Part shown: piece by piece, positions 12,688 through 24,158 of the stretch
Position numbering within the stretch: position 1 is the first letter of the stretch
Layout of the letters: each line of letters begins with the position of its first letter
From: Bisporella sp. PMI_857
Taxonomy: Eukaryota; Ascomycota; Leotiomycetes; Helotiales; Helotiaceae
Direction of reading: 5' to 3'
Length of the DNA: 64,000 nucleotides
NCBI GenBank assembly: GCA_021307315.1
Contig: JAJSPD010000028.1
Location: 1-64,000 of the forward strand
Program-made: the position numbers and the translations under genes
The notes under the pieces: model-generated
What the model saw: the letters and a program-made list of their open reading frames with translations, nothing else
Database searches by the model: none
Told to the model about the DNA's origin: nothing

Positions 12688-13259
12688 TGATGCAAATATG
12701 TTTGCGCTGGAGCAGCAGCATGTGTTATTGGCCTTTAAAGAGGAGAGGATGAGGCAAATAGACGCCAGATAGTAAGCAAGTTATTTCGATGATGGGAAAG
12801 AACAAGAAATCTATTATTCTCGAGATGAAGTTGTCCCACAGAATAGCTATATCTCTAGAATTTCCGCATGCCTCGTTAGTCACACCTTAGAAGGTCTCGC
12901 TAATGATTTTAGGTGCCGGTGCTTACAGCTGCCTAAAACGGCAGCTGGCAGGTATAATTGTTACGACTGTGCCTCCGAAGCCCATCAAGAAACACTACAC
13001 TAAGTGCTGGAAGCAGTGACCAAGATAATATGGAGATGCATATCATCCCACTTTCCCCGTTATGTTAGATCTCAAAAGAGCCCGTCGCGTAAGCACAAGG
13101 ATAAGCCATACCTTGTTGCATGTCAAATTTCCTATGGGAGAATGCGCTACCAACCCAAAGCTAAATTTCACGGCGCTGAGGTCTTATAGCCTGTTCTGTT
13201 AAAGCTTTCGGTAACAGTTCACTTTCCATTCACATAAACATTTTCCATCCTTCACCAAT
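12688..13259. promoter_or_regulatory. Shared divergent promoter of reductase and polyol dehydrogenase
   Basis: This 572-bp spacer separates the divergent starts of two enzymes that act in consecutive pentose steps. It holds an 8-bp perfect inverted repeat (12926-12947, listed separately). No GGCTAA-type XlnR/Xyr1 site was seen. Regulation by one of the two neighbouring regulators is inference. Confidence 0.55.
12926..12947. promoter_or_regulatory. Perfect 8-bp inverted repeat, operator-like
   Basis: CAGCTGCC, a 6-nt spacer TAAAAC, then GGCAGCTG. Spaced palindromes of this size are typical targets of dimeric Zn2Cys6 regulators. It lies about 240 bp from the reductase start and 310 bp from the dehydrogenase start. 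Confidence 0.4.
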
Positions 13260-14633
13260 ATGGCACCATCATGGATCGAAGCTGTGCCAAACCATCCAGA
13301 AATGCAAATAAAGGTCGGAACCACAATATCAGAAGTTTTACCACCCGCTCCCGGTGCAGCACATATCGAACATGATGCCGTCGATATATTACAGGCTAAA
13401 AATCCGAGCTTGCAAGTCACAGCAGACCGCCAAATCAAGATGACTAATGCACATGTAACACGCCCCGGAAGGGGGCAGGTTTTGCTTCATATCAAAGCAA
13501 CAGGAATTTGCGGGTGAGACACTGTGCAAAAGTCGGGTATGCTCATCTGGATAACCCTCAGATAGGTCAGACATTCATTTTTGGAAACGAGGCGCGATTG
13601 GAACTCTCACTGTAGATGGCGACTGTATTCTAGGTCATGAAGCAGCCGGAATAGTGCTTGAAGTTGGAGAGGGAGTGAAGGCATTCCAAAAAGGGGATCG
13701 TGTAGCTATAGAACCACAGGTTCCATGTGGCAACTGTTTTCAATGTAGAGGTGGTCGATCGAATCTCTGCGCTGACGTCGAGTTCTGTGGTGTATATCCA
13801 CATCACGGGTCTTTGCAAAGATTTAAAGTACATCCAGCGCAGTTTGTTCACAGGTACGTCAGAAGCCTAAGGCTACATAAGAGAAGAGTGTTAATCAAAG
13901 GGGCTTAGACTACCTGCGAATGTTACATACTCCCAAGGCGCACTCCTCGAACCACTATCAGTAGTCTTACACGCCCTGAGGCGAGCCCATCTCTCGATAG
14001 GTCGTAGCGTAGTGATATGTGGCGCTGGTCCAATAGGCTTAATTGCTCTCGCGGCAGCACGCGCATCGGGTGCTCATCCATTGGTAATCACTGATCTGGA
14101 ACCCAGCCGACTCGCATTCGCGAAAGAGTTCGTACCTTCTTGTCAGGTATATCAAGTCAATCCAGACTTAGACCCCCAGGGCAACGCAAAGGCAATTCGT
14201 GCCATATTAGGCGGAGAATATGAGGCGCCTCAGACTATCTTGGAATGTACTGGTGTTGAGTCAAGCGTTGTCACAGCGGCTTATACTGTGAGAGGTGGGG
14301 GCGATTTAATGGTTATTGGTGTAGGCAAAGACATCATGAACAACCTTCCATTCATGCACATAAGTTTATCCGAAGTCTGTCACACAATTCTTATTGAGTT
14401 CCCGGATTTGGAGCTAATGCACTGAGTAGATCAACCTGAAATATATAAATCGATACTGTGATACTTGGCCTGCTGGTATTTCGGCTCTGAGTGGCGGCAT
14501 CTTGAATCTCGACAAGTTGATTACGCATACGTTCCCTTTGGAACAGGCAATAGAAGCCATGGAATTATGCTCCGATGTCACAAGAGGAAGTATAAAAGTT
14601 CATGTTGTGGATGACAGGGATATCGAGCTGTAG
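13260..14633 (+). CDS. L-arabinitol 4-dehydrogenase / xylitol dehydrogenase-type MDR
   Basis: Four exons, 13260-13513, 13566-13853, 13909-14374 and 14430-14633 (introns 52, 55 and 55 nt), encode 403 aa. It is a zinc medium-chain dehydrogenase. Catalytic zinc ligands are Cys84 (GICG), His109 and Glu110 (LGHEAAG). The structural zinc cysteines are all present at 139, 142, 145 and 153 (CGNCFQC...C). The Rossmann motif is CGAGPIGL. The family oxidises L-arabinitol to L-xylulose or xylitol to D-xylulose with NAD+. L-arabinitol dehydrogenase is the better guess from overall resemblance and from the long N-terminal extension. It is paired head to head with the aldo-keto reductase, giving the first two steps of fungal L-arabinose catabolism. 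Confidence 0.9.
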
Positions 14634-15022
14634 GATTAATGATGCGGAAATTTTAGAGTTAGAGCTTCAACATTAGATACAAACATGATATATTTAAATC
14701 TAGTTATGAAACTGAGGAGAGCTTCATATGCAACATATGATAAATGTGAAGCCATGCATGAGAGCCTGTATTTTACATGTTTGTAATTTAGTTTCAGACG
14801 TAATATCACGTGATTCAGCCTCCCCAGCCTTGGGGCTTTAGCGTTGGAGCGGGGAAATCCACATTGTAAAACTGCCTTCCGCCCATTGCAAGCTGAAAAG
14901 AGCTGATTCAATTGGTATAACTGCATAAACAATATGATGTAATGAAAGACATCGCACCATTCGGATAGTGCCCCAAGAAGGAGAGGTAGCACCAAGCGCC
15001 CCCAGAAACCACCCTAGGCCCG
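14634..15022. promoter_or_regulatory. Upstream region of the Zn2Cys6 regulator
   Basis: Spacer of 389 bp. It holds a CACGTG E-box at 14807-14812 and a CCCCA-gcct-TGGGG inverted repeat at 14822-14835. Either could be a binding site; neither is proven. Confidence 0.35.
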
Positions 15023-17233
15023 ATGCCTGGAGCAGCAGAAGATTCAGCGAATACCGCTCGAGTTCGTACAAGGCAAGGTTGTTTAACATGCAGGAAACGA
15101 CGTAGGAAATGTAAGTAGTAAGACTCCCATCGCTCATACTGTCCAACTAGACATAAGAGCTGCGACTTTTCTCTCCCTGTATTTCATATTTTGCATAAGG
15201 AATATGTTCGCTAATTCTAGCAGGTGATGAACACAAGCCAACGTGTCAAAACTGTATTAACCGAGGACTGAACTGCCGATATGGTGTTCAACTCACTTTC
15301 TTGAAAACAAACACCTTTAGCCGCTTGCCTGACGAAGCGCAAACTTTACCAGAATCTAGAACAGGAACATATAAAAAATTGAAGGTCAGCAGTCTGCGGC
15401 TTTATTTCTATCAGAACCTCACGCGCTGCAGTTTGTAGTCGGATTGAACGATCGTTCTACGCCCTTCGACTCTTGCCGCCTGGGAACTGATGGCCCAAAT
15501 GTGGAGAATCACTCACTGCCAGAGAACCCTGTGGAAAGCCCCGATTCTTTGCCGGCAAGTGAAGAATGGCAGATTGGCACTGGGCGTAATACCCTATCAA
15601 GAGACTCTACGCCTACCGGGCCACATAACCTCGATCAAGCTCATGGCGACAGAATAATTTCGATTCATCGTAATCCACCAAATGAAAGACCCAGTGCTGA
15701 AATCGTTAACCAAGTACCCTTAGTTCCGGTGTCGATTCCACAGGCCAATTCCTCTGCATATCTTCTGGATGAGACTGGACCTGAGCGAGATGTGGAACAT
15801 CCCATGACAGCTGAACCTAGAAGTTCTTTTACGGCAATATCATTACTTCAGGATAAACCGTTTACCACTAGACACTACTTGCAACCACCGCAAACATCCG
15901 GACATGTCACAACCCCAATATCAAGTAATCCAATTGGATATTACTTTACGCGTCATATTGATGACTATAGGAATGAGGAAATATTGAAGTATTATATAGA
16001 TGAGGTTGCCCCATGGGTACGTGTCTTGGTCCAATTTATGAATTCATTTCATAGGATTTAGCTCACTGGACCACAGCTCGACACTTGTACAGCTGAATGC
16101 TCGTTCGGAATTCACCTACCGATCTTGGCCAAACAGTCTCGCCCGCTCTTTGAAGCAATCAGGGCACTGACTTACTGTCAGATATCTTTACTTCCTACTT
16201 CCAGGGATGCGAATATACCACAAAGCACGGAAGTCACCCGCCATGCAATCGCGTCAGTTGAATCCGGCATGTACAGCAATTCTGAGGAAGCTGTCGCCGC
16301 TTGTATCCTTTTGACAATCTCTGAAATAATGCCTTATAACGTCAATGATTGGCATAGGGCCTTGGGAGACCGTATAAATTCGTTCGCTTCTCTCAATATC
16401 CATGGATATTTAACTGGCTACCAAGGCTCGGTTTCCTGGGTTCTTCTTAGACTTGGTGCGTTCATGATATTACACTCTCTGCTTAAAATCTTTCTTGCTC
16501 TTTTCTTATAATGGATGCAACTAACAGTAACAAAGATTTAGCGTATTCTTTATTCTGCCAGACACCATTGATGACGCAAGTCGAGCTTTGGCATGACCTA
16601 TCGTACCCTTTCTTGTATGGAGACTCACATCATCCCGAACAAAGCGACTCTAAAACTAGTGAATGGACTAGCCATTCGATATTCATTTGTGCTCATGCTG
16701 CCCGGTATCAATTTTCCCCATCAGATTCCTGGTCAACCATGCCTCAAACTGAACATGCTGAACGGTGGACATGTCTATGGTCATTAGCTCAGTGGTGGTC
16801 ACACCACCATTCTCCACAAATGTATCCAATTCTAACTTCAGCTATCTCACACATAGCATCCGATAAAACATCTGCCTTCCCGATCATCATTCACACCAGG
16901 CGATCGAACCTCTTAGCATCTATTATGTATCATACAGCGTCCCTCCTTCTTCTACAAACAAAACCTCCCGTCCTTAGACAGACACCGAAATTAAGAACAC
17001 CAGCATGGTACGCAACGCAGATATGTGGCCTCTGTATTAGTAATGGTGCTCAGTGGTCTAGTGATCCGGTGATTATAGCGGCGCTGGTGTATGCCGGGCG
17101 GCTGATCAGTTACCAGGAGCAGAGATCCGAGCTTGAAGATTTCCTTTTGAGAGTCACGAATGAATGCAGCTGGAGATTTCGGGAGCAAATTGAGGAGATG
17201 CTGGAAGGTTGGCGAGCCGATGACAGTATATGA
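15023..17233 (+). CDS. Zn2Cys6 fungal transcription factor
   Basis: Five exons, 15023-15110, 15224-15384, 15432-16016, 16077-16455 and 16536-17233, encode 636 aa. The zinc cluster is split by intron 1 and restored by splicing. Its cysteines lie at 20, 23, 30, 37, 40 and 47 (CX2CX6CX6CX2CX6C) with a basic RKRRRK run, so it should bind DNA in the nucleus. A Ser/Pro-rich linker follows, then YIDEVAPWLD and the fungal-type helical C-terminal domain. Acceptors at 15223 and 16076 were chosen over nearby AGs because they restore the cysteine spacing and the conserved WLD. It sits beside the pentose pair and is the best candidate for their regulator (inference). It is a relative of the gene at 9121, which lacks this DNA-binding domain. 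Confidence 0.88.
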
Positions 17234-17431
17234 TTTAGGTAGTGGAAGAAATTGTGTTTATTGACAGTTTCTTCGACAAGCTATATCTGTTTAAAGTCTA
17301 CCAACTTTTTTGGCCACTATTCATAAGTTCTCCAAATTTGAAAATTAAACCACACCCAGGAGATGCTTCTTAAGTTTATGTTGATATGAGTAATCTTATT
17401 TGACACCAATCAGGATTGAGTACAAGTTGGT

Positions 17432-19309
17432 CTACCTTCCAAATTGTGATTGCTCCACCGTATTTATAAATGCGGTGCCTTCTAATCTATATGTGTCCGG
17501 TTGCGCACGCGAACCCTCCCGATTGAAAAAGAACTCCTCGCCGTAACCTGAGGTGGCATTATATACCGGCCATTTCTCAGCCCCGTGTACTACGAGGTTA
17601 TTAATATCTTTCGTTCACGGGATCACCTACTAACATGCTTGGATCACTTACAGCCGTGTGTATTGGGGTCTAAATCATGAATAAAGCTAATCCACATCCG
17701 GCAAATGAGCTTAGCAAGCTTGAGTGTGCTCTCGGTCGCATTCAGAAATGGGTTTCTAGCTGGAGGGTAGCCCAGGCCGTTCGTATTGCACATTGTGAAA
17801 GCTACCTCGCCAAAGTGAGGTGTTCCGAGGGCAACGGGACCTATAGAAATATGAGAACCTGCCAAGTAGAGTGACTATGATTACTTGCTTTGGCTACGGG
17901 GAGCATCGAACTGATACACGTATGATTTCACGCCACACGATGATCGAGCTTGACTTCTCAAACGGCGGGGGGCAAGAAATATATAATCCCCAAAGAAACT
18001 TGCTGCTCGTTTATATTGAAATCCTGTTTGATTGTTGGGTCGTTCACGGAGCCTAGAAGGAATGCCCAGAGACAGTATATCTGGATATAGTGCCATGAGA
18101 ATAGTGGTAGTGACAGAGTTAGCTCCGGTCAAGCCAATGGCATTAGCAAAATCCCGATCAGTATTGATACCAGATGGTACGAAGAGTGTGCCTTCGTCAC
18201 TGTTTGTGCCAATCAAAAGAGGTCGTTTAGCAAATCTACATGAAGGTAGTAGGCTTGAGCTAAAGTCCTGGACGAATTCTCCATCAATAATTGGCTGGAA
18301 ACCAGTTGGAGAAACAGTTTGTATAGCTTTGTCGAGCGCATCGAAGGGAGCCTTTCGGAGACATGCAAGCCTATCTGCAGTTGAGTTGCACCCAACCAGG
18401 GACGTAAGATTATCATAGCGTTGGCTGGGAAGAGTGAGGTTCTTGACGTTGGATGGCTCGGCAGGACTTTGGGCGATGATAGCGCGAAAGAGACCGTCAT
18501 CCCGACCACCGTACGCCTGCGCCATATAGCCAACACTGCCTCCGCCGGCACTTTCGCCCCAGATAGTTATTTTATCTGAGTCTCCTCCAAATTCAGCTAT
18601 GTTTTCCTTGATAAATCTAAGGGCGATATGTTGATCTTTTAGGCCTAGATTTGCTACACCAGCATCTAAAACTTCTTGGCCAGCAAGGAACCCCCAGGCC
18701 GACAATCGATCTATGATTTCATCTTCAGTTAAATGGGTACTTAGAAAGGCGGGAAACATACAGTCCAATGACACAGCGATGATAGGTTTTCTGGCCTGGA
18801 CGGATTCTTGCACGATGAAACTCAAGTTATAGACACCATTGGCACTATAGTCCATGGAGTAGCCGCCCCCATGAATCCAAACGGCAACTGGAAGCTTTTT
18901 GTTCTTATCACACCCAGCAGGCCGGACAATATTTAGAGTAAGGCAGTCTTCCGAGCTGATATACGTCCAGCTATCGGCATTCTGCTCATCCGATTATTAG
19001 CACATTCGTTAATATGAGGAGCAATGAGAAGCGCACCCCATATCCAACACATGATGGCGCATAAGCGACTGCTTTCTTGACCCCAAATGTTTCATTCAAG
19101 CTTATTGGATTGTTGAAACGGCGCTCACCGATAGGAGACTGTGCATAAGGAATTCCTAGGAAGTGATCTTGCTTATAATGAGAACTATACAATCCCTCAT
19201 ATGTACCATTTAGTAGCTTCACTCTTGGTGCATCTTTAGTGTTAGTGGCAGAAAGAAAACCAATGAACAGTGCGAGAAGAGCAATACCAGAGGGGGTTAT
19301 GGGTGCCAT
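17432..19309 (-). CDS. Secreted type-B carboxylesterase
   Basis: Four exons on the minus strand: 19037-19309, 17898-18981, 17652-17840 and 17432-17589, encoding 567 aa. The start at 19309 gives a clear signal peptide (hydrophobic IALLALFIGFLSA). An in-frame ATG at 19369 would add 20 residues and is less likely. The alpha/beta-hydrolase features are complete: oxyanion loop WIHGGG at 126-131, nucleophile elbow GESAG with Ser235, an acidic block GTNSDEGT, and a catalytic His in GTPHFGEVAF after the second intron. The second intron could use a nearer acceptor (39 instead of 57 nt), adding six residues. A TATA-like run lies at 19389-19400. Such esterases hydrolyse a wide range of esters outside the cell; the substrate is unknown. 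Confidence 0.9.
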
Positions 19310-20322
19310 CGAATTGAAGGGATATATGATTCTGAGAATTTGGGGATCAAGACGATTAGTACAGAGCATGCTCCAGCTTACGTTCCAAGTATATATATAA
19401 TTTGCACGGATCTAATATGATATTTGTGAGTCTTTTATTTTAAAAAGAGCAAAGCTCGACACCGAGATAAACAAGGCATGTGGCGGCTAAAGCGGCATGG
19501 AGCTGAAGAAGATTATCCCAGCCATGCGAATTCCATATTAATGTTGTGAACACACTAGAGCGGTACTTTCATCACTTTACTACTATGGCAATATTTTGGC
19601 CGGCTCGAGCGGGGTGACAAAGAACGCCGATAATTAGTTCCGACCACCACTGGAGAATAATGTGCGGAGAAACCATGCAAAAGAGTGTCCAGGTTTACTA
19701 GGGTGCTACACAAGAGCAAGTAAAATAAGAAGTATTAAGCACCTCCGAGCAGAGCAACAAGAGGTACAATATCCCGTTGCTCCTCGTAATTCAAAATCGG
19801 CACCTCGAGCTCGGAACACACGAATGGGACTGGACGCTACTGGACCTGATCCCCTCCTATAAAGCATGAAACCGAGGGCAATTGAGGGGAGGCGAGTCAT
19901 GTTTATTCGGATGAAGATCAAGCCAAGCATTCAGGGCTTGCGTTCCGTTGCCCTCCCAAATAGGATATTCTAAACGCCGATTCAGGTTTGATTTGGTAGC
20001 TAAATCCGCCCACCTCCGCTTCCCCATTTTCTCCACAATCCCATGGCTCCCCAGAACGGAGAAGGGCATCTAACCATTACCGTCCTAGCTTTGGGCCCAG
20101 CCAGCTGGCTACCCCTCGGGATAGGAAGCTAACTTGGGAAGAAACACTCTCTAGCCGACTCTTTAGAGAGACCGAATCTTCTTAACTGAGGTATAAATAG
20201 TGGCACATAAACTTATCTTTCTTACATTGATCCAGTTCTTTGTGGAATGATCTTCCATCATCATCTTCGAAACTTGGTGTCTGCATCTAATCTCAACATT
20301 GATCCTTCTGCTATCTATCATC
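19310..20322. other. Divergent intergenic, esterase and transporter promoters
   Basis: About 1 kb between divergently transcribed genes. No further gene was seen. It contains TATA-like elements for both genes. Confidence 0.6.
20191..20199 (+). promoter_or_regulatory. TATA box of sugar transporter
   Basis: TATAAATAG about 130 bp upstream of the transporter ATG, in a sensible place for a Pol II core promoter. Confidence 0.5.
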
Positions 20323-22042
20323 ATGGCTAGAGAGCTAGATGCTAAAATGGATATGACGCAACATGTCGACAATCTTAGCAACAGCCTTAACGTTACGGAA
20401 CCGGCAAAGAAGTCAACTATTCAGGAAGTATGGGCACACAAGAGGGTTATGCTTTGGTGTGAGCGCTTTATCTACCACCAGCCCATGATACCGCTGCTAA
20501 AGCTCTTATAGGCCTCCTAATCTTCCTTCTTCCAGTAAACTTCGGGTATGAAATTGCTATGATCGGGAAATTATTTGCCGCGCCATCTTTCCAACAACAT
20601 TTTGGCGAGCAGGTGAAGGGCAAATGGGTAATCAAGGCCAGAGACCAACAAATCTTGAACGCTGGCAGCACAATCGGCCTTTTTTGCTCGGCCTTCGTGA
20701 CTGGATATCTCTCAGATTTGTTTGGCCGCAAAAAAGTTGTCCTCACTGCTTGCATCATCTGCATCGCTGGTATCATGGTCCAATATTTCAGCACTACAAT
20801 CATGATGTTATTTGGTGGCAAAGTTATTGCCTGCTTTGGGTTCGGTCTGGGTCACTCTCTAGGGCCGGTTTGGGTTGCAGAGCTGGCTCCACAGTCGATC
20901 CGTGGTTTATGCCTAGCCCTAATTGTTCGTATACAACCAATGAGGAAATAGGTCTCTGCTAACCAAGACAACAGAATACGATGATCGTCCTAGGCCAATG
21001 GTTTAGCTCCTTATGTGTATACGCCGCTTCTTTCAAGACTGGCGACTCAGCCTGGCGTATCCCCTTGATCACTCAACTTATCATGCCTGGTCTATTATTA
21101 TTAATTGGGTTCCCGATCCTTCCTGAATCTCCGGCGTGGCTGGTCATGCACGATCGCAATGAAGATGCTATCAAAGCGCTTAAAATATTTAATGGCAAAA
21201 GTTACGATGCTGATCAGGCTCTGCGGAAACTTCGCACTGCCATCGATATGGAGGCCGAGAACAAGATTCAACAGAAGAATTCGAGTTGGAGTGAGTGCTT
21301 CCGACAGCCAAATTTGAGGAGGACAATCATCGTTTGCATGGTTTATCTGTCGCAGCAGTTCATCGGTGTTGGGTTCGTTTCCGGCTACCTCACATATTAC
21401 TTCTCACTTGCTGGCGTCAAGAACCCTCTTGGTGTTGGACAAGCTGCGTTCGCCATCCAGCTCTTCGGCAATATTTGCTCCTGGCCACTGATCGAACGGC
21501 TTGGGCGAAGGCCTATGCTTGTTTATGGCTGCATGATTATGACCGCAGGTCTCCTGCTTATTGGCTGTGTTAATATACGCCCTAACGATACATCACTTAA
21601 GGTGACAGTTGCATTCATGTGTCTCTGGGGATGGTTGGTAAGTACCTGGCTACCTGTTGGGAAATTCCATTCTAAGACTTAATCCTAGTATCAAGCCACG
21701 TTGGGAGCCGTCTCTTACGCGGTTGGTGGCGAAACGCCAACTCCCCGCCTCCGCCAAAAGACGTATGCTATCAATATCATGGTAGCAACTGCTGTCTCAT
21801 GTATGATAACACAAGTCATGCCTTACCTTCTGAATCCCGACAAAGCCAATCTCGGCGGCAAGGTGACATTCGTATTCTTTGCACCGTCAGTTCCGATGTG
21901 CCTTTACCTGTTCCTTTGTCTACCCGAAATGAAAGGTCGTTCAGTCGATGAGATTGAGGAGATGTTTACAGAGCGTATCCCAGCTAGGAAATTCAGGGAC
22001 TATGAATGTCATACTGCTGGAATAGAAACTAAGACAAATTAG
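20323..22042 (+). CDS. MFS sugar transporter, sugar porter family
   Basis: Four exons, 20323-20458, 20512-20924, 20975-21637 and 21689-22042 (introns 53, 50 and 51 nt), encode 521 aa. The sugar-porter signatures are present: SDLFGRKK between helices 2 and 3, PESPAWL after helix 6 (usual PESPRWL), RLGRRPML in the second half, and GAVSYAVGGETPT near helix 10. About twelve hydrophobic segments are visible with soluble ends. It should sit in the plasma membrane and import a sugar by proton symport. The exact substrate cannot be read, but pentoses or pectin-derived oligosaccharides fit the neighbourhood. Intron 1 joins TGG-T and GC to give the WC before helix 1. Confidence 0.9.
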
Positions 22043-22566
22043 GTGGTCAAAGGATCATATGTTTATATCTAGATCTGAGCTCTTATACCGCATGAGACTT
22101 AGGCAATATAGAGAAGTTGGAAATGCCTATCACAATTGCCATTTATGTTTAATAGAAGAGCATATTATAACAACAGGCCTACGCGTTACAGCCACCAGTC
22201 AAATAATGAACGAATCTTTAGATTTACATGCTAGCTAGCTAGCCTATACTTAATAGAGATACAGGAAGCCAATTACGGCGGTTAATACAACATTTATTCC
22301 GTATACCATTGCAATAGGAGACAACTATTCTACCATTAAAGTTTTACCTCAAAGCGTTCTTTGCAATCAAAAAGCCTAGGGATAGATTCGACAAGAATGT
22401 ATAACTACAAAGGGCAAAAAGGAACATGGATTGGGCTAATAATTCAAATTGGCTAACTTCAACTTTTTCGCTCCTATCCCATAATCTAAAAAGCAATAAT
22501 TCCCACTCCAAAATCTCAACTGCATTGCCGACAGGCGGGTCTAGGTTCGGAAAGCCCAAGTTCTGA
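22043..22566. other. Intergenic, no gene seen
   Basis: AT-rich spacer between the transporter and the small cysteine-containing gene. Nothing recognised. Confidence 0.6.
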
Positions 22567-22869
22567 TCATCCCCCAAGCGGAGTCCCAATTACTGGCGTT
22601 CCACCGAGCCCGTCTTCCTTCGGTCTCCCAAAACCACCAGACAGTCGGTCTTTGAGAATATCAGGTAGTAAAAACAATGGAGCGGCCGCCTTTTTCACGA
22701 CCGAGCCCTGGACTAAGAAGAACTCCCCAGGGTGTGTACCGTCACAGTTGCTTTCTGCAACAACACTCCTGGATTTGTCAACACAGTGTGCTTTCGCCTG
22801 GCATGCTGTGATAAAGAATGCTGCTGCTGCGACTTGCAATGTCGGTAGAGTGATATGTTCGCGCTTCAT
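22567..22869 (-). CDS. Small secreted-type protein of unknown function
   Basis: Single-exon frame of 100 aa starting at an ATG that gives MKREHITLPTL. A hydrophobic stretch rich in Ala (VAAAAFFITA) follows and can serve as a signal peptide. The rest has cysteines at ACQ, HCVD and NCDG, then a Gly-rich tail. The VD..RSVV.ESNCDG pattern resembles short fungal secreted proteins, but I cannot name a family. A start three codons before an upstream Met (at 22890) is possible but puts charged residues before the signal. Moderate confidence that it is real. Confidence 0.5.
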   Translation of the reverse strand: MKREHITLPTLQVAAAAFFITACQAKAHCVDKSRSVVAESNCDGTHPGEFFLVQGSVVKKAAAPLFLLPDILKDRLSGGFGRPKEDGLGGTPVIGTPLGG

Positions 22870-23386
22870 ATTGAAGTTGAGTGATTGCACAATTTAACAA
22901 GGTGATTGACTTGTAAAAATATGGGGTATATTTAGAGCAGAAAAGAAATGAAATATGGAGATTTGTTGTGAGTAGGAGTTGAGATGATAATTAAATTCTA
23001 GGGATAGATGAGCTAGTTCTTATAGTTTAGTTCTGTGCGATATTTCAAGTGGGATCTGTGTAACTCAAGAGAGCAATCCTCAGATGTATGCATATATTAT
23101 TTACTACATCTGATACTCCCATTTCTTCCTGTTCCTTTACATTCCTTCTGCTCTTCAATATCGGCTGGCAGCGGATTCCTAGCTCCATAAGCCTACAAAT
23201 TCGGGACAGGGAAGGTCTAGCCTACCCTGTCTACAAGCATTTACACTACAAGAGGGTGAAACTGAAAATAGAATCAACACAATTTTCAGTACTCCTTGGG
23301 ATTATGCGACAGACGGGTAGGTAAGTATAAAATCCTAGTGCTTGCAGGATTTGCCTGGCTCGGCTATTCGCTTAATCATCAAACGC
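22870..23386. other. Intergenic, no gene seen
   Basis: Promoter side of the small secreted-type gene, then a spacer up to the target-site repeat of the fold-back element. Confidence 0.5.
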
Positions 23387-24158
23387 GACCCTGCTGGGTG
23401 TCGATACACCTACACCATGGTGTATGTTTAAGTTTTTTAGTCAGCAGTTTCTCCCACCAAAACACTAAACACCCCCCCAAATAATTATTTTTACAATGCC
23501 TGAAAGCATAGTGTAAGTGTACTGGACGCTCAACTTAACTACTTTTTACTACTTTACCAAAATGATCGCGCATCGCATTTTGCATCTATTTGCACTGTAA
23601 TTTTGCTTGCAATTAATGCACCGTTAAACACAATTACATTACAACAATAAATATTTGACTTTTACTGCTACAAAGTCTATAAAGTCTACTATATATGTAG
23701 CGCTTTCGGTACGTAGAGCGCCTACAGTCTACTGTGCCTGTAGCGTCCCCGTACTTACAGCGCCTACAGTGCTTACCGTGCCCGTAGCGTTCTCTGTACT
23801 TACAGCGCTTACAGTGTTTACTGTGCTTAAACGGCTATTTTCAGACAGGCCCAAATTTTTAATACAAGCTTATTTAGCTGAAAAAGCAGCTTAGCTAGCT
23901 TAGCACTTTACTGCACAACAACAGGGATGCAAAACGCGATGCGCGATCATTTTGGTAAAGTAGTAAAAAGTAGTTAAGTTGAGCGTCCAGTACACTTACA
24001 CTATGCTTTCAGGCATTGTAAAAATAATTATTTGGGGGGGTGTTTAGTGTTTTGGTGGGGGAAACTGCTGACTAAAAAACTTAAACAGACACCATGGTGT
24101 AGGTGTATCGACACCCATTCCTACCCCCGGGGTAGGTGTACCTGAACCCGACCCTGCT
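23387..24158. mobile_element. Non-autonomous fold-back/MITE-like element with 9-bp flanking repeat
   Basis: A left arm 23396-23586 and a right arm 23926-24116, each 191 bp, are near-perfect inverted repeats. A 33-bp extension (24117-24149) repeats the terminal motif imperfectly (GTAGGTGTA..GA.CCC). The element then ends in ACCC, mirroring the left GGGT end. GACCCTGCT is present on both sides (23387-23395 and 24150-24158), a 9-bp target-site duplication as made by Mutator-like transposases. The middle holds short tandem repeats and no transposase gene. Its termini (GGGTGTCG) differ from the autonomous element at 47917, so another transposase would be needed. Confidence 0.8.
23697..23828. repeat. 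Tandem repeat inside the fold-back element, 42-45-bp unit
   Basis: About three copies of a unit with GTAC(T/G)TA..AGCGC(C/T)TACAGT..ACTGTGC..GTAGCGT, at 23709-23750, 23751-23795 and 23796-23828 (partial). The copies differ by scattered substitutions. Confidence 0.75.
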
